The translations under genes were made by a program, and so were the position numbers. The notes beneath the pieces are model-generated. The model was not told the DNA's origin. It saw nothing but the letters and a program-made list of their open reading frames with translations, and made no database searches. From the NCBI GenBank assembly GCA_015680905.1, contig CM027381.1, positions 91,723,501-91,787,500 on the forward strand: 64,000 bases of DNA, in the 5' to 3' direction. This stretch comes from Coptis chinensis. Its lineage: Eukaryota; Streptophyta; Magnoliopsida; Ranunculales; Ranunculaceae. Numbering within the stretch: the stretch's first letter is position 1; every line of letters starts with the position of its first letter. This document shows positions 21,778 through 33,671 of the stretch, one piece after another.

Positions 21778-22370
21778 AGCTCACAGGCTACTTAGCCTCT
21801 CCAATTCTTGTAACGTCGAGGACCTATATTTCTAGGATCGACTACACGAGAACATTTCTCGGAAAGGGCGACTCGGGGAGCTCACGCGGGCTACTTAGCC
21901 TCTCCAATTCTTGTAACGTCGAGGACCTATATTTCTAGGATCGACTACACGAGAACGCTCTCAGCGAGCAGACAGCTCTCAGGAGCTCACAGGCTACATA
22001 GCCTCTCCAATTCTTGTAACGTCGAGGACCTATATTTCTAGGAGGATCGACTACGAGAACGCCTACCGCCGAAAGCGGACGACTCGGGAGCTCAGCGGCT
22101 ACATAGCCTCTCCAATTCTTGTTACGTCGAGGACCTATATTTCTAGGATCGACTACACGAGAACGCTCTCCGCGAGCACACAGCTCTCTGGAGCTCACTG
22201 GCTACATAGCCTTTGCAAGTCTTGTTACGTCGCGGCCCTACATTTTTAGGATCGACCACACCAAGAACGCCTCATCATAAACGCCTCGGCTAACAACAGG
22301 CACCGTAACCCATCCAGTTCCTGTCACATCAACGACCTATATTTCTAGGGTTGACTACTTAACAGGACGC
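21778..22370 (+). repeat. Tandem ~101-105 bp repeats downstream of integrase
   Basis: Units start at about 21778, 21879, 21984, 22089 and 22192 with AGCTCAC or similar, and share CTCTCCAATTCTTGT, CGTCGAGGACCTATATTTC and GATCGACTA. The fifth is more diverged and a sixth partial unit reaches about 22370. Such arrays between integrase and the 3' LTR are common in Tat elements and can seed satellites. They include no reading frame. Confidence 0.9.
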
Positions 22371-22689
22371 ATATTTATAAGATCAAGATGCTAGTTACAC
22401 ACAAATACACAGTAGCATGCATACACATCCAAAACAACGTTACATGACAATCATCATCATTAACCACGCCCACCGACTGGCTGGGATTACCCAGGAAATC
22501 CAGATCGATGCTCATTACAAAAATTCACCAAATCTTGAACTGCCACTTTCGTGGAAACCAGTCCTCCGAACAAAAAGGCGAACTGCTCAGGCAAGCCTGA
22601 AAACACAGCTCTATTGTTTGCTCCCGTATAAGAGAGAGGAATGTAGACTATATTCACAACTTACGACCGGACGAGAGATGATGATGATC

Positions 22690-23622
22690 ACCTTATCAAT
22701 TTTCGTAATGACATGCTTGTCTTCCGGGGTCGCGCTTAGTCGGCGGTATGTCGAAGTGACCTCAAGATGTCATACTTTTCGTCCAGGCGGCGGCATAGGC
22801 GATCAGCTTCAAAAGATATCGCGCCTTCTTCGCCTTTCAGCGCCACCTTCCGACATTTCTTCGCGATAAGCCGTCCACAACCGTTCCGGTTCCCTTTCCA
22901 AAATACCACATCCGACACGGTCACGGCGTTCTCAGCGATTACGCTCGGTACTTGGTGGACATATCATCGATTTCTTCTTGTCCACCCCACGCGGCTCAGA
23001 TCAACCCCACTCCACGTCGCGGGTTACCACTAGTCTCGAAGCGCCGCGGCATCTTTCAAATTTTATCATACCCCTGCGAAACCGCGATGAACATAGTTAG
23101 AACACCGGACTCCCGGAAGTCGGGTACAACAAATTTTAAGCTATCAAGAACTCACCAAACAAGCGGCCATATCCATCGCCCCCCGTAGTGTCCCCATGTC
23201 CTCGCCCCTCAACTTCGCTTTATCTCCATCTAGCACAATCCCCTTCAGAACGCTGGTCGCTATGGGGGCCGAGTGAAAGCTACAGTCCGAGCGTTTCACC
23301 ATCCGCTTCTTCCCCGTCTTTCCCAGGTAGTAGAATTCGCTCCCCACATCCTTACATGGTGGGGCCGAACTCTCACATGAATCGGGCGATTTCGCCTCGC
23401 CTTCGTTAAGGGCTTCGGTCGGCGAAATATCATTCGCCCACTCGTGGCGACTGGAATACAATGCCGCCAGTGGCGACTATCCCTCCTCGGTCGCTTGTGA
23501 CCCTTCGTTTCTCCATCAGCAACCTTTCTCTTCCCCCGATCGCCATGAACATGAGGCTCAAACTCCATTTCCTCCATTGTTAGAGGCGACGTTTCTCTCA
23601 CAAACGCACGACATCTAGCCAT
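22690..23622 (-). pseudogene. Antisense reading block B in the Tat 3' region
   Basis: On the minus strand a frame opens at 23622 (MARCRAFVRETSPL) and is Lys/Arg-rich with KRKVADGETKGHKRPRRD, a nuclear-localisation-like stretch. After a frameshift it continues in 23461-23144 with FYYLGKTGKKRMVKR and ends GAMDMAACLV next to a possible splice donor. A short segment near 22924-22736 continues with charged helical sequence. The order and the ALDG/VLDG...MAACLV pattern parallel block A, so the two look like diverged copies. A TATA-like AATATAAAC lies upstream on the minus strand near 23831-23839. Antisense ORFs in this position are known from Tat elements; function is unknown. No intact frame remains. 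Confidence 0.5.
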
Positions 23623-24491
23623 ACTAGCCTAGCAGCAAAGTTACGACAGCAAAGTTAACACTTACTCTAGGTATTTCTCAAACTGAATAACACGCATAGA
23701 GAAGAAGCCACATACCTGATGAACAAGCGGCGACAGAAAAGCACAGGGCAGGAGCAGAGCAAAGATGAGGAAGGAAAGCTTAGGCAAAACAATGACAGAA
23801 CCTCTTGATGATATGTGAGAAGCGGTTTATATTCCTTAGGAAACGTCTTTTCCTAAGTGCCTCATTATCACCTTGAGACGCCAAACGCCATCTGCCCGCC
23901 ATCATTATGTCCCATGAGCCGCTCGTCTCCCTACACGCGTGTCTCGGTGACGCAAAGGGAACACTGCAGTTGGCGGCACAGAATACAGAGCAATTCGACC
24001 TGCATCTCGAGCCAGACTCCAGCGATCTGATGCTCACGTCGCGCGTCACACTTCGCAATCTAAAGCACTCCAACAACACGACGCTCCCTTCATCTTACCA
24101 ATCGTAAGTAAGGAGGTCGCCACCACAATGGGCCTACCACGTTCCATTCTAAGCCGTGTCATCCTACATAACTATGAGTGAGCAACCGACTCAGACATAC
24201 ACACACAACACAACTATCTATCATCGCATGTAACCAAAGGAAGATCTGGCGTAATAGCGTTATCATCATGACTCAATGTTGAGCCGAAGTTCTTTGAGAT
24301 TACTTTCGGGGAAATCCAACCCGGCCCCACACGAGTTCGTCACATTCGGCTACCCCAAATCAGCAGGAGACACCCACTTGTTCAGGATTACAGTACACAA
24401 ACATAAAAAAGGCGAACTGCCCAGGTTACCCCAGGAAACCAGTTCTATTGTATCACAGCATATAAGCTGATAAAAAGGCAAAGAACAAATT

Positions 24492-26839
24492 TTACAACTC
24501 CTCATCTCCAGCCACATTAACTACTCCTCCACGCTCAAACGCTTCATCGACCTCAGCCTCTCTCCCGTCCACAATGATCGCTATGCCATCCAACTCTAAA
24601 CTCATCACTGCATCAGGTGCAACAGCTTCAGCTCGAGCCACCCCGGCTTCTGGCACGCTCACAGAAGAAACAATCGCCCCACCGGCACCCCCTGGAACCT
24701 CCTCCACCGAGGGACGGGACGCACAGCGGGCGTGTTCCTCCTTCAAGCCATTGTAGTCAGCCTCCAGTTCAACGAAGTCTGCGTCCAGCGTGTCATAGGC
24801 CGATTAAGCGTCCCGAAAGCAACCTTCTTGCGGTTGCAAAGGCGTGAGTCGTCGACCTCCCAATTTCCACGGTAGCTGCTTTCGACATTATCTTCAACTC
24901 CTTCTAGCTTTTGCCTCGGCTCTTCTTCCGGTATCAGATCTTCAAAGATCTTGGCCAGATTCAACGCTTCATGAGCTCTCTTCAAATCTTCCAGTTCCTC
25001 GCGCTCCATCTGCGAGGCGTCCTGGACATTTTTCAGCTCCTCACCCAGCTTCAGCACCATTTCCCTATCTGATTCTGCGAACTGGGCGATCTCTTTCAAC
25101 TTCTGGAATCCACTCACCAGCTACGAACATACACATGGTTAGCACAACAACAATTTGCATAAGCAAGCAAGTACCTCAGATGAAGTTATAGACATACCAA
25201 GCATTGCGCAATTTCCATTCGTCTCAAGTTGTCAGCTAACCCCTTCTCATCTAGCTCTCTGCGGTTGCCATCCAGAGCTATTTGTTCTAGCAAACAACCC
25301 GCTATCTTCATTGGATCCGGCGTTAGCCGCTTACCGTTTCCGCAGGTCGCATTGCGCCCATTCGCCCGGATAGACAAAATGTCCTTCCGGATCGTCCCAG
25401 ACGCGCCACCGCTTTTCGGGCCGCCTTTACGTGGAGCCTTGGCCTTCTTCACGGATGGGATCGGCGTCGGTCGGGGCGCTGACTGGACCCCTCAAAAGTG
25501 GCCAAGTCCATGACTCGCTTTCAGTCGGGCCCCACTGGCGAGATACCGTGGCCCCGGCCGCACCACCATCGATCCGCCCCGTGCTAGCACCATCTTCACG
25601 AGCATGTCGAGCTACTTTTATGGCTTCGTCGTCGATCCGCTTTCGAGACGTCGGCGTGGCCTCCTCTCCGACGCCCTGCCCAGCAGCGGCAAAATAAAAC
25701 CATCGGCTCCAACTCTACGGGGAGCCTCGATCGAACCCCATTCAGCCGATTTCGCCCGATCCTCCGCTCCTGCGGTTCCCCTAACAGCCGCCTTTGCGCT
25801 TACCCCCGCGACCACCGCCTCTCCTCTCGTGTTATCGGATCACTTGTACGCTTCTCCATCACCCCTCGCCCGTTCGACTTAGAGCCCGCTCCTTTGCACC
25901 TTCCTCTTCTCCGGATCGCGGCCCTCCCTTTTCCTCAAAGAAATGAGCAACCTCGGGCAACTTCGCTTGTTTTTCAAAGACGAAGTCAGCCGAGCGAATC
26001 TTTCTATCTCCCCACGATCGGTTCGGCGCTTCACGAGAAAACTCGCAGCCAAAGCAAAACAAAGACTGTTAGAGCGACTATCAAACGTTAGAAAAATAAC
26101 AGCGGAAAAGTGTTCCTACCCACCGGATATGTTTCAGATCCTAGTTCGCAGATACACCCGCCACACAGTAATTGCCAACTAGCAACAACGGTCTCTTAGT
26201 CCAGGCCTCATTGCTTACTCCATCGATCACGCGGTAACGCGTTGTCATGGTTTGCAAGCTAAAGTTCATGTTCCCGATCGACGTATCACATAGTGCTCCA
26301 CTATATCCGATACCCCTATATCATATTCCCACTCGCGTCACGCCAGGTCGAACACCTTAAATAATCGCCCGGGTGTTACCTAATTTAACCGACATTGGGG
26401 AGACTTCCAACAAAGCCAGAAGTCGCGATACCGCCGAGAACGGTATGTGCATCTGGCTCACCGCCCTCACAGATTATAACTCCACCATTCGGCGGGTTAT
26501 ACTCCTCACTACGAACATTTTCACTTTCGATCCGTGGCTCATTATATCTCCGTGTCGGGGACATTAATCCCCATCGCTGCCACCATTTCGGGGAAAGAGT
26601 TAGCAAAGACGACGGTTCACACTTCTAGGGGCATTATCATTGATGCCGACCTCTCCCCTCGACGACGATCGGGCCACGTCATCTCTCGACCGAGATCGGG
26701 CATTACCCCGCCTATCCTATCTTCTTCTTCTAACTCAACCCCCGCCCGATATTTCTATCGATTCTTCATCCTCATACTCTCCACAACTCAAAGATATCTC
26801 TCGGACCTCCTCCGACCGAGTATCATCAGAATCAGACAT
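24492..26839 (-). pseudogene. Antisense reading block A in the Tat 3' region
   Basis: The minus strand shows a broken gene-sized frame starting with an acidic MSDSDDTRSEEVREI at 26839. Similarity passes through VIDGVSNEAWTKR (about 26225), an Arg/Lys-rich middle, DDPEGHFVYPGEWAQCD (about 25360), IALDGNRRELDEKGL, a 124-residue coiled-coil-rich frame (25117-24743), and ends GVVNVAGDEEL at 24492. The parts resemble the putative plant transposon proteins carried in antisense by Tat elements such as maize Grande, from memory. Several splice-donor-like GTGAGT sites suggest the original had introns. Multiple frameshifts disable it. Whether it aids transposition or regulates the sense transcript is unknown. 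Confidence 0.55.
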
Positions 26840-27368
26840 TATAACAACCCTTTTCTATCAAATATTCAGTTCTAAACCCTATAGCCTTACAATAACCTAC
26901 TTACTTAAAATAACAGGCGGACGGAGAGAGGAAAGCAAATGGAAATGGGAAAGATAACAGCAACAGGAGCACTCACCTGGGAAACCCTAGCTGGCGTTTT
27001 TGCGGAAGAAGAAGAAAACACGAAATAACTTTTTCGTATTCCAAATCTGATTTTGAATAAACCGCCCGTTCAGTTACCAAGGAGTAATCATTACAGCCCT
27101 ACGCTTATAGCCCGACACGTGTTCCAGGCAGCATCGTTCTTTCAGCGGTTCGCGATAACGCGGCGACACGTTTCGCTTCAACGCGCTTTCACGATTTCAT
27201 CGCGTGCACGTAAGATAAAACTACATTTTTCCCGCCAATTCACGAGGCCACAACATTCAAAAGTGGCGCTCTACCAGTCGGTTCATCCACTTCTTGTTTC
27301 GCTCACGCGCTCCACCACGCCTTCGTCCGACTCTTTCAAGAAAGCGTTTCTTACACCAACGCCTCACC

Positions 27369-27378
27369 GAGAGGGGGC
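27369..27378 (+). other. Polypurine tract before the 3' LTR
   Basis: GAGAGGGGGC lies immediately before the TG that opens the 3' LTR. It is the expected start site of plus-strand DNA synthesis. The exact first base of the LTR is uncertain by two or three bases because the 3' LTR has an extra GG near its start. Confidence 0.7.
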
Positions 27379-27979
27379 TGTGGTAGGGGGAGCGATATCC
27401 TCATAGGGCATCGACTTCGCGAGAGCATAAGCTTAACCGAAGATATCGACCTCAAGACAAACTCGAACAACGGCCCTAGCGGATTACACACGTAGGCAGC
27501 AAAGATAGATGAATCAAAGGCGACCTCCAAGACCGACTGCGAAAGGCATTTCGAGTAGGTGGTGCGATCGAAGATATCTCAGTACGAACACTTTGCCAGA
27601 TACAGAACGCTTCGAATAGAAACACACTCCACCAGGTGTAATGATTGCCAAGATCTTAGTGGTAATCTCAACACCGGGAAATAGGGACTACCGCATCTAC
27701 CCCCAATCATAACAGATCCAATTCAACACTCATCCGCGATCTCCACCCTACATTTGTACAAAAGAATACACGCGGTGTCGAGGAAGGATCTCCTCTCTCA
27801 AAACTCTATAAATACCACCTCTTTGGAACTACGTCGGACGATTCTTTCTCTCCCCGGAAAAAGGAAAAGCGAGAAGATCGGGCGGTTAAGCTCCGCGGCG
27901 ACCTCGGTCACATCCAAAATCCTAACCCTTCCCGTTCTTCCTAGTTGTAATTAGGAGAAGACCAAAACGCTCCTTTACA
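27379..27979 (+). repeat. 3' LTR of the Tat element
   Basis: About 601 bp from TGTGGTAGGGGGAGCG to CTCCTTTACA, aligned along its whole length with the 5' LTR. The TATA box is at 27807-27814. Small indels against the 5' LTR are frequent. It is followed by the target duplication GTCGT. Confidence 0.93.
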
Positions 27980-27984
27980 GTCGT

Positions 27985-29816
27985 CACACATTTTAACTGT
28001 GCTACACCATTATGAAGGAAATTTAGTACAATACATGGGTTTGTTTTGGGAACTTCTATAGAAGCGATGTCTCATATATTACACTCGACATAGGCGATGT
28101 AGTACATGTATCTCAGCCTTATTATAAACACGAGTGTAAATCGCGTTAGGAGAAGATCTCATTTCTCTCAGCTACTTCACTTCACGTACTGCACTAAAAG
28201 TTATATATAGATTATGGAAGACTGAAAAAGTGAGTAGTTGAATCCTACTTGAGAAAATCTTAGCCTACAAGAAAATGATGATACCTGGATAAACCTTTTT
28301 TTTTTCAATATCCATTCAAACCGTACCAGTGTGTGGAATGGATATATATAACAAAGTTTCACATGAGTTGCACATCTCTTCTCACTATTAAATCTTCTTC
28401 ACTTGCTTTCTAACCTTCCCATTCATACAGTGATACAGGGGCGGACCTAGAGCAAGGCTCTAGCCCCCCACAACTTTCTCAAAAAAGGAAGATAATTGCA
28501 AACTCTTTACAAGGAAAGCCACTCTAACGTAGATATTATTAGTCCTTTATTAAAGCTTATATTCTCCACGTACAGGTAACATTTCCAAAATTTCCCGAGG
28601 CCCGAACATATCTTCTTTGTTCTGCGAAAACAAATACCAACATACACTTAAAAATGGTCTATATATACACAAATAACAACAAATATCAATGTCCAGCTAC
28701 TGATAAAATAATAAGTAGATTAGTGTCACGTCAAACACAAACCTATCAAGCACGAACTAAAATCCAACAAGGTTGTTCATCATATTTTGTATGAACTGAA
28801 CTTGTTCAACAATGTTTTAGTGCATCCAAGAAAGAGGTAGTGGAAGTGCAATTCCAGCATGATTACTGCTCTCACAATAAAAAGGTCTTGAAATGAACTA
28901 ATCATGAATCAAACGCACTTAGCTGTAGTCTGATATCAATTTACTTCAGAATATAATTCCATGGAAGCGCTGGTACACCAATTCAGCTGAACTATATATA
29001 CGGATGGATCCATTTTAGTCAGCCCAATATCCGTTTGATTGGGCCGGACCAAAATATGAATCCGTTCCATTCTACCCTTTTTCCATCATTTTTTTGGGTT
29101 ACGTATTTGAGTGTTTTAGTTAAGGTCTGAAAATTATCGGAAAAAAAAACCAAAAAACCAAAAAAACAAAAAAAAACAAACAACAAACAACACTTTTGGT
29201 AGAGTTGGGGAATGGTAACTGGAGTCTCTCCATTAGTAGGGTTGGGGAATGGCGGCTTTGAGGTGGGAGAAGCAGCTAAGAGAGCATCGACAAAGAAGAT
29301 GGAGAAGCATGAGGAAACTTGCAGGGCTAACCAACATCGTTTCATTCCGTTTAGTTTGATACTTTCGGTTTCTTAAAACAACAGTCTGTTGAGCTCCTCA
29401 AGAGACTTCAGAAAGTTATGACAGTAACGTTATGACAGTTGGTTCTAACGAGTTTATTTTTAGAATAATAGGATTTGCTATTCAGAAAGGACTTGCTTAT
29501 CATTATGAATAAAATTTCCACTTAAAAAAGAAAAGAAAAGAAAAGAAATAAAGAAGGAGGTCTGAAACTCTAAAATCGTTATCAGAAAGCTTTATACACT
29601 TAATTTTTGGACATATGACTTGTAAGTTCCATTTAATGGTACACTCTAAGGTACTTCTATAATTAAATTAGTTTATGCTAAATGACTAAATGTGCTTGAT
29701 ATGGTGGTGCACTGGTGCTACTGCCATAGCTCATAGGTTTCGTTGGTGCTTGATACTAGTACGTACAGTAGTACTAACTACTAGATTTTGGGTTTAATCT
29801 CACCACTGCATTCATT
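27985..29816. other. Non-coding flank with a possible truncated hAT end
   Basis: No gene was recognised. At 28436 the sequence CAGGGGCGGACCTAG matches the terminal sequence of the hAT element at 54661 (CAGGGGCGGATCTAG) in the same orientation, but no matching right end was found, so it may be a truncated relative. A minus-strand open frame of 108 codons at 29019-29345 includes a run of A/C-rich simple sequence and has no recognisable domain. Confidence 0.4.
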
Positions 29817-29976
29817 CATTTTCTTGTTTCATATTTTTATTGGCTTCTTGATTGTAGTTCATGCAATTATTTTCCTCTTGGGCATTTCCACAAATCTGTT
29901 CATTTTCTTCATATTTTTATTGGCTTCTTGATTGTGGTTCATGCAATTATTTTCCTCTTGGGCATTTCCACAAATA
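29817..29976. repeat. 80-bp tandem duplication
   Basis: Two adjacent 80-bp units share ATATTTTTATTGGCTTCTTG, ATGCAATTATTTTCCTCTTG and GGCATTTCCACAAAT, with one clear substitution (GTAGTT versus GTGGTT) in the core. The near identity marks a recent duplication in non-coding DNA. Confidence 0.85.
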
Positions 29977-30373
29977 CGCAATGAGCATATTCAACTTCTC
30001 TCCCACCTTGTATATATACCACTCAAATTTGTACTTATAAAATATGGTTATCCATGAACCCATTTTCTATCACAAGAAATCGGTGTTCTTTTTTTAGTGT
30101 AACGAAGAATCTTTGCTGCTTTATTGGAAAAAGGTAGTTCTTTTTCGAAGGATCTTGATTTAATAAAAAGGGTAGAATAGGAAACCAAAAATTTTAGGGG
30201 ATAAAAATTAGACCGCAAATTACTTACAATTTCAGGAGTTTACCCATAACCGGATTGGATTGAGGGGGCTGAGGCCCATTTCTTGCTTTAGAAATAAACA
30301 GGGACGACACTCCAAGTGACGTCTGAATTTGTTTTTACTCAAACATCTGTTCGAGTGTTGTCCGGGCTTTTTA

Positions 30374-30532
30374 TTAGTTGATAGCGAGAGGGAGAATTCC
30401 CCACCCTCTCTATCAACTAATACTCTATTACCTACAGGTATAACACCCCATTGGAAAGAGTTTTTTGACATTTGGAGTGTAAAATTTCCACTCTATACAG
30501 TTTACACCCTCTATTGGAGATGCCCTTAAGAA
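30374..30532. repeat. Hairpin and MITE-like end
   Basis: TTAGTTGATAG plus GAGAGGG at 30374-30392 pairs with CCCTCTCTATCAACTAA at 30404-30420 with one or two bulged bases. Downstream, 30477-30531 ends CTCTATTGGAGATGCCC, the reverse complement of a GGGCATCTCCAATAGAG terminus. A similar terminus begins at about 35232. This kind of end is frequent in plant MITEs, but the opposite end of this copy was not found. Confidence 0.5.
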
Positions 30533-30805
30533 GGGGCCATTCAAGATTACAGTTCTTCATAAATGTGAACTTCGATGTGAAACCAATGTTTGAAAAAGTG
30601 TTTGAGCTGAGTCTCCAACTGAGTTACTATCAAAGGACATAATGGATATCCTGTCCACTGTGAATAACTCCTCCAGAAAATTCACTAGTTCTTCCTCTAT
30701 CGATCGTCTCTCGCAACTATCATTGACAACTTCACACGAATATTAAATATAGTGTTACACTGTTACTACAAAACTGAAGTGTCAATTAAAAAAAAAAGGT
30801 TAACG

Positions 30806-30996
30806 AGTATTACCCCCACTAGATGAGCCAAGATTTCTCCTTAGATGGGCAATTAGGGTCTTCCTTCAAATACACACAAAAAAAGATAGGGAAATCCGAG
30901 TTGACGGTGTTTTTTTTGTGTGTATTTTGGGAAAGGAGAACCCTAATTTCCATATCTAGGGAGAGGGGAATCTTAATTGGCTCATCTAGTGTACCC
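30806..30996. mobile_element. Imperfect palindromic MITE
   Basis: The left part starts ATTACCCCCACTAGATGAG and the right part ends ATTGGCTCATCTAGTG. Internal blocks such as AATTAGGGT/ACCCTAATT are also mirrored, so about 190 bp can fold as one long imperfect hairpin. The left end shares ATTACCCCC and CTAGATGAG with the perfect palindrome at 34825-34893, so both belong to one family. No coding potential and no certain target duplication. Confidence 0.65.
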
Positions 30997-31840
30997 AACA
31001 TTTTACATCAACAAATCCATTTCTGTAAGCTATGCTATAACCGATCAGTTAAGTCTTCCTAGTGAAAGTAGTTGTTTGATGCTAAAAAATGAGAAAAATA
31101 ATGTAAATCCCTTTTTCTTTTAGTTTGACTTGCATATTATCTCAACAAGGAAAGCATGGACACTCCACAGAGAGCATCTTCAATGGTATCCCTTTCGTAC
31201 CACTGTTTCATTACAAACACTACAACTTGGTAGTTCTAAAAAAGACTCGGCTTCATTGATGTACTTTCTCTGCTTTGAGTAAATTTGTTGAGGAGTTATC
31301 GTTGTCTGTATTGTAAATCATATGGGTCGTCATTCATGGATATTGCAGGAATCAATACGGATGGCAGTCAAAGGAGTATAATACGTACTGTTAGAGGAAT
31401 ATATGGTCAAAGGAATACACATTATTATGGTTCATCTTTTTAGTTTGGAAGCAGGTCTAATGCGGTGTCCATTAGCATTTAACGGTTTAACTCCGGCCCA
31501 CGGGATATTCCAAACTCAATGTTATATAAAAACAGCCAATTCTTCATATTCCATCCTTTAAATGCTTTGTTTCCATTTGTTGGGACTTTAACAAGAAAGC
31601 AAGAGCAAGTCTTTGGATGGGGAACAGGAACCGTGGAATTACCCAAAAATGTTTCTAAGCTTTGGTGAAAACATTCTCAACCGGATAGCTACTGTGGATG
31701 GACATAGAATCAAATTTAATAACCTTTCGCGGCCTGTTATTTGTATTTTTCACTAAGCCAAGGGACAAAAATCATCGTCCAGGCCAATTACATTTTGAAT
31801 CTCAGAATCTCTTTTTTGACGTGTTTTTACCTTTTCTGAT

Positions 31841-32480
31841 TTACCTTGTAGCTTCACCTGCAACTCTTCTTGAATGTCCTGATTCTGGGAGTTTAGCTTC
31901 AATATTTTCAGCAATAAACCTAGCTGCAATGTCAAAAGTACGTACACACTCAGATAGGCAGTACGTACAAACATTCAAAAGAATATTTGCACAAACCACT
32001 TTAGTTTCACACAGGGTGGAAGTTTCTGATAACTTTTCTATTGCAAGGAGTGATTCTGCTGCTGCTTTCTTCGAGATCAACACTTGTATACCAGTCCCCA
32101 TATTATCAGATTTAACTTGCAGAAAGTGATCATGGAGTTGGTCAAACTGGCATTGAGCACGCTTCACGCTTAAGTCCTTCTCTTGTTGGTGCAATTTGCA
32201 GCATATCTCGAACGTGGAATTCAACTGGATAACATGGTTAGATAACACCAAATTGTATTCGTACGTCTAATTCGACTGATTTTTCCATTAATCTGCAAAC
32301 CAAATCTGCAAGATATTTTAACTCCTGGGTGACTCTCAACTCTTTGTAAATGTCTTGTTTTATGTTCAATTCAACTAGCACTCCTTCCAGACGAGCAGTT
32401 AGACGACTCTCCAGGCACAACTTGTTTTCTGCAACAGCTCCTTCTAAGTCTCTGATCCAAGACTCTATATGCCAAAACAA
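31841..32480 (-). CDS. Unidentified coding-like exons
   Basis: Two overlapping minus-strand frames read like real protein: 32480-32238 (LEGAVAENKLCLESRLTARL and charged helical sequence) and 32251-31841 (CQFDQLHDHFLQVKSDN, AAAESLLAIEKLSETSTLCE). They join if one frameshift or a short intron near 32240 is allowed. A splice-donor-like AAG|GTAAAT follows near 31853. Composition is helical and coiled-coil-like with many cysteines. I do not recognise the family. It could be part of a host gene with further exons, or a decayed copy. There is no support beyond the open frames and composition. Confidence 0.3.
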
Positions 32481-33610
32481 AGGTATATATAATTAAATAT
32501 GGGAAATATATCCCTGTTTTATTTCATTCATTCTACACTTGAAGAAAATATGAACCACAGCTACACGTAACAAAGAAATAAAACTAGTAAATACAGATTT
32601 TAACCACGCAACTTAATTAGTACAGTAAATAAGAATATTGTTATACCTTTCTTTTCTACACTACAATTTGCAATTCTGCAGTATTTCTCCTTCTTCCACA
32701 TGCTTTCTTGAACAAAAACCATGAAAAACGCAAAGACCAAGTCAAGAACGTTATACGAAACAAAAAAAAAACCTTAAACCACTAATGTTTTTTGCTTATT
32801 TATTTGACTTTTTTAAGGAAGAACTATAGATGAAAGAGGAAACAAAGAAGAAGAAGGGAGAAAAGGATAGTTATGGACCAGAATTTAATAAGGTGAAGGA
32901 TATATGCATGTATATAAATCATCAGTGGAGGAAAACAACAACAAGAATAATGACCGTTAGACCAAGAAGCAAATTGAGAAAATTTGAAGGAAATGAGGAA
33001 ACTAAACATTACGTAAAACATTATTGTGATGAACAGTTTTTCTATGTTACTCAGAACCATGTTGTCGGACGAGAGAAATGAAGTTGAGAAGAGTGAGAGT
33101 TATATAGGTGAGTTTCTGATGAAGAAAAAAGGGGTCCCCACGCGGTTAAACTTAAAACTACTTGAGTGTATGCCTCATGCTAACTTATCTACTATGATCA
33201 GAAAATCAAAGATCAACTACTCCTAAATTATCACACTGATTCCATGGCCCAACCGTCCAACTCCTCAGTTACTAATCTTGATAGTCAAGTTTAACGATTT
33301 GATATGAGAAAATTATTTTTATATTGTGTGTGGGACGGTAATTCCCGATCTTAGCTTGTCTAATGTGTCCCTGGACATTTGGTTAGTATTTGAGCCGCCT
33401 GTATATGAAAACTTCAATTTTACTCCTACTATCAATTAACTGGCTAGTAATTGTGCAATAGTACCTAAAAAGAGAAGATTTGGTTTTTTTTTGGCAAAGA
33501 TAAATTTTGAAGATTTGGATTGGATAGACTTATCATGTGGAAATTATAATAGAGGAAGCAATAAAAGAAACAAAAACTACAACTAATTGGAAAGTCAAGA
33601 ATTGGAAGGC
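32481..33610. other. AT-rich non-coding DNA
   Basis: No protein family was recognised on either strand. Short open frames at 32830-33226 are Lys-rich and overlap on both strands, typical of chance frames in AT-rich DNA. Confidence 0.4.
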
Positions 33611-33671
33611 CCTAAACTAAGGGTGTGTTTGTTAAATTTTAATTCATGAAAAGGAAAGGAAATAAAATGGG

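Larger units (their letters stand above)
15396..27984 (+). mobile_element. Ty3/gypsy LTR retrotransposon, Tat clade, 12.6 kb
   Basis: The element is 15401-27979, flanked by the 5-bp duplication GTCGT at 15396-15400 and 27980-27984. It has two LTRs starting TG and ending CA, a TGGCGCC-type primer-binding site, and a purine tract before the 3' LTR. Domain order is gag, aspartic protease, reverse transcriptase, RNase H, a second RNase H and integrase, followed by a long 3' region with tandem repeats and antisense reading blocks. Integrase last plus a second RNase H and antisense ORFs fits the Tat clade. Every coding domain has frameshifts or stops and the RT catalytic motif is altered, so the copy is not autonomous. 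The LTRs differ by many substitutions and small indels, so insertion is not very recent, although some indels may be assembly noise. Confidence 0.95.

Noticed and set aside
23144..23461. Host gene inside the 15.4-28 kb region
   Set aside because: The minus-strand frames lie between integrase and the 3' LTR of one element with intact target duplication, so they belong to the element.
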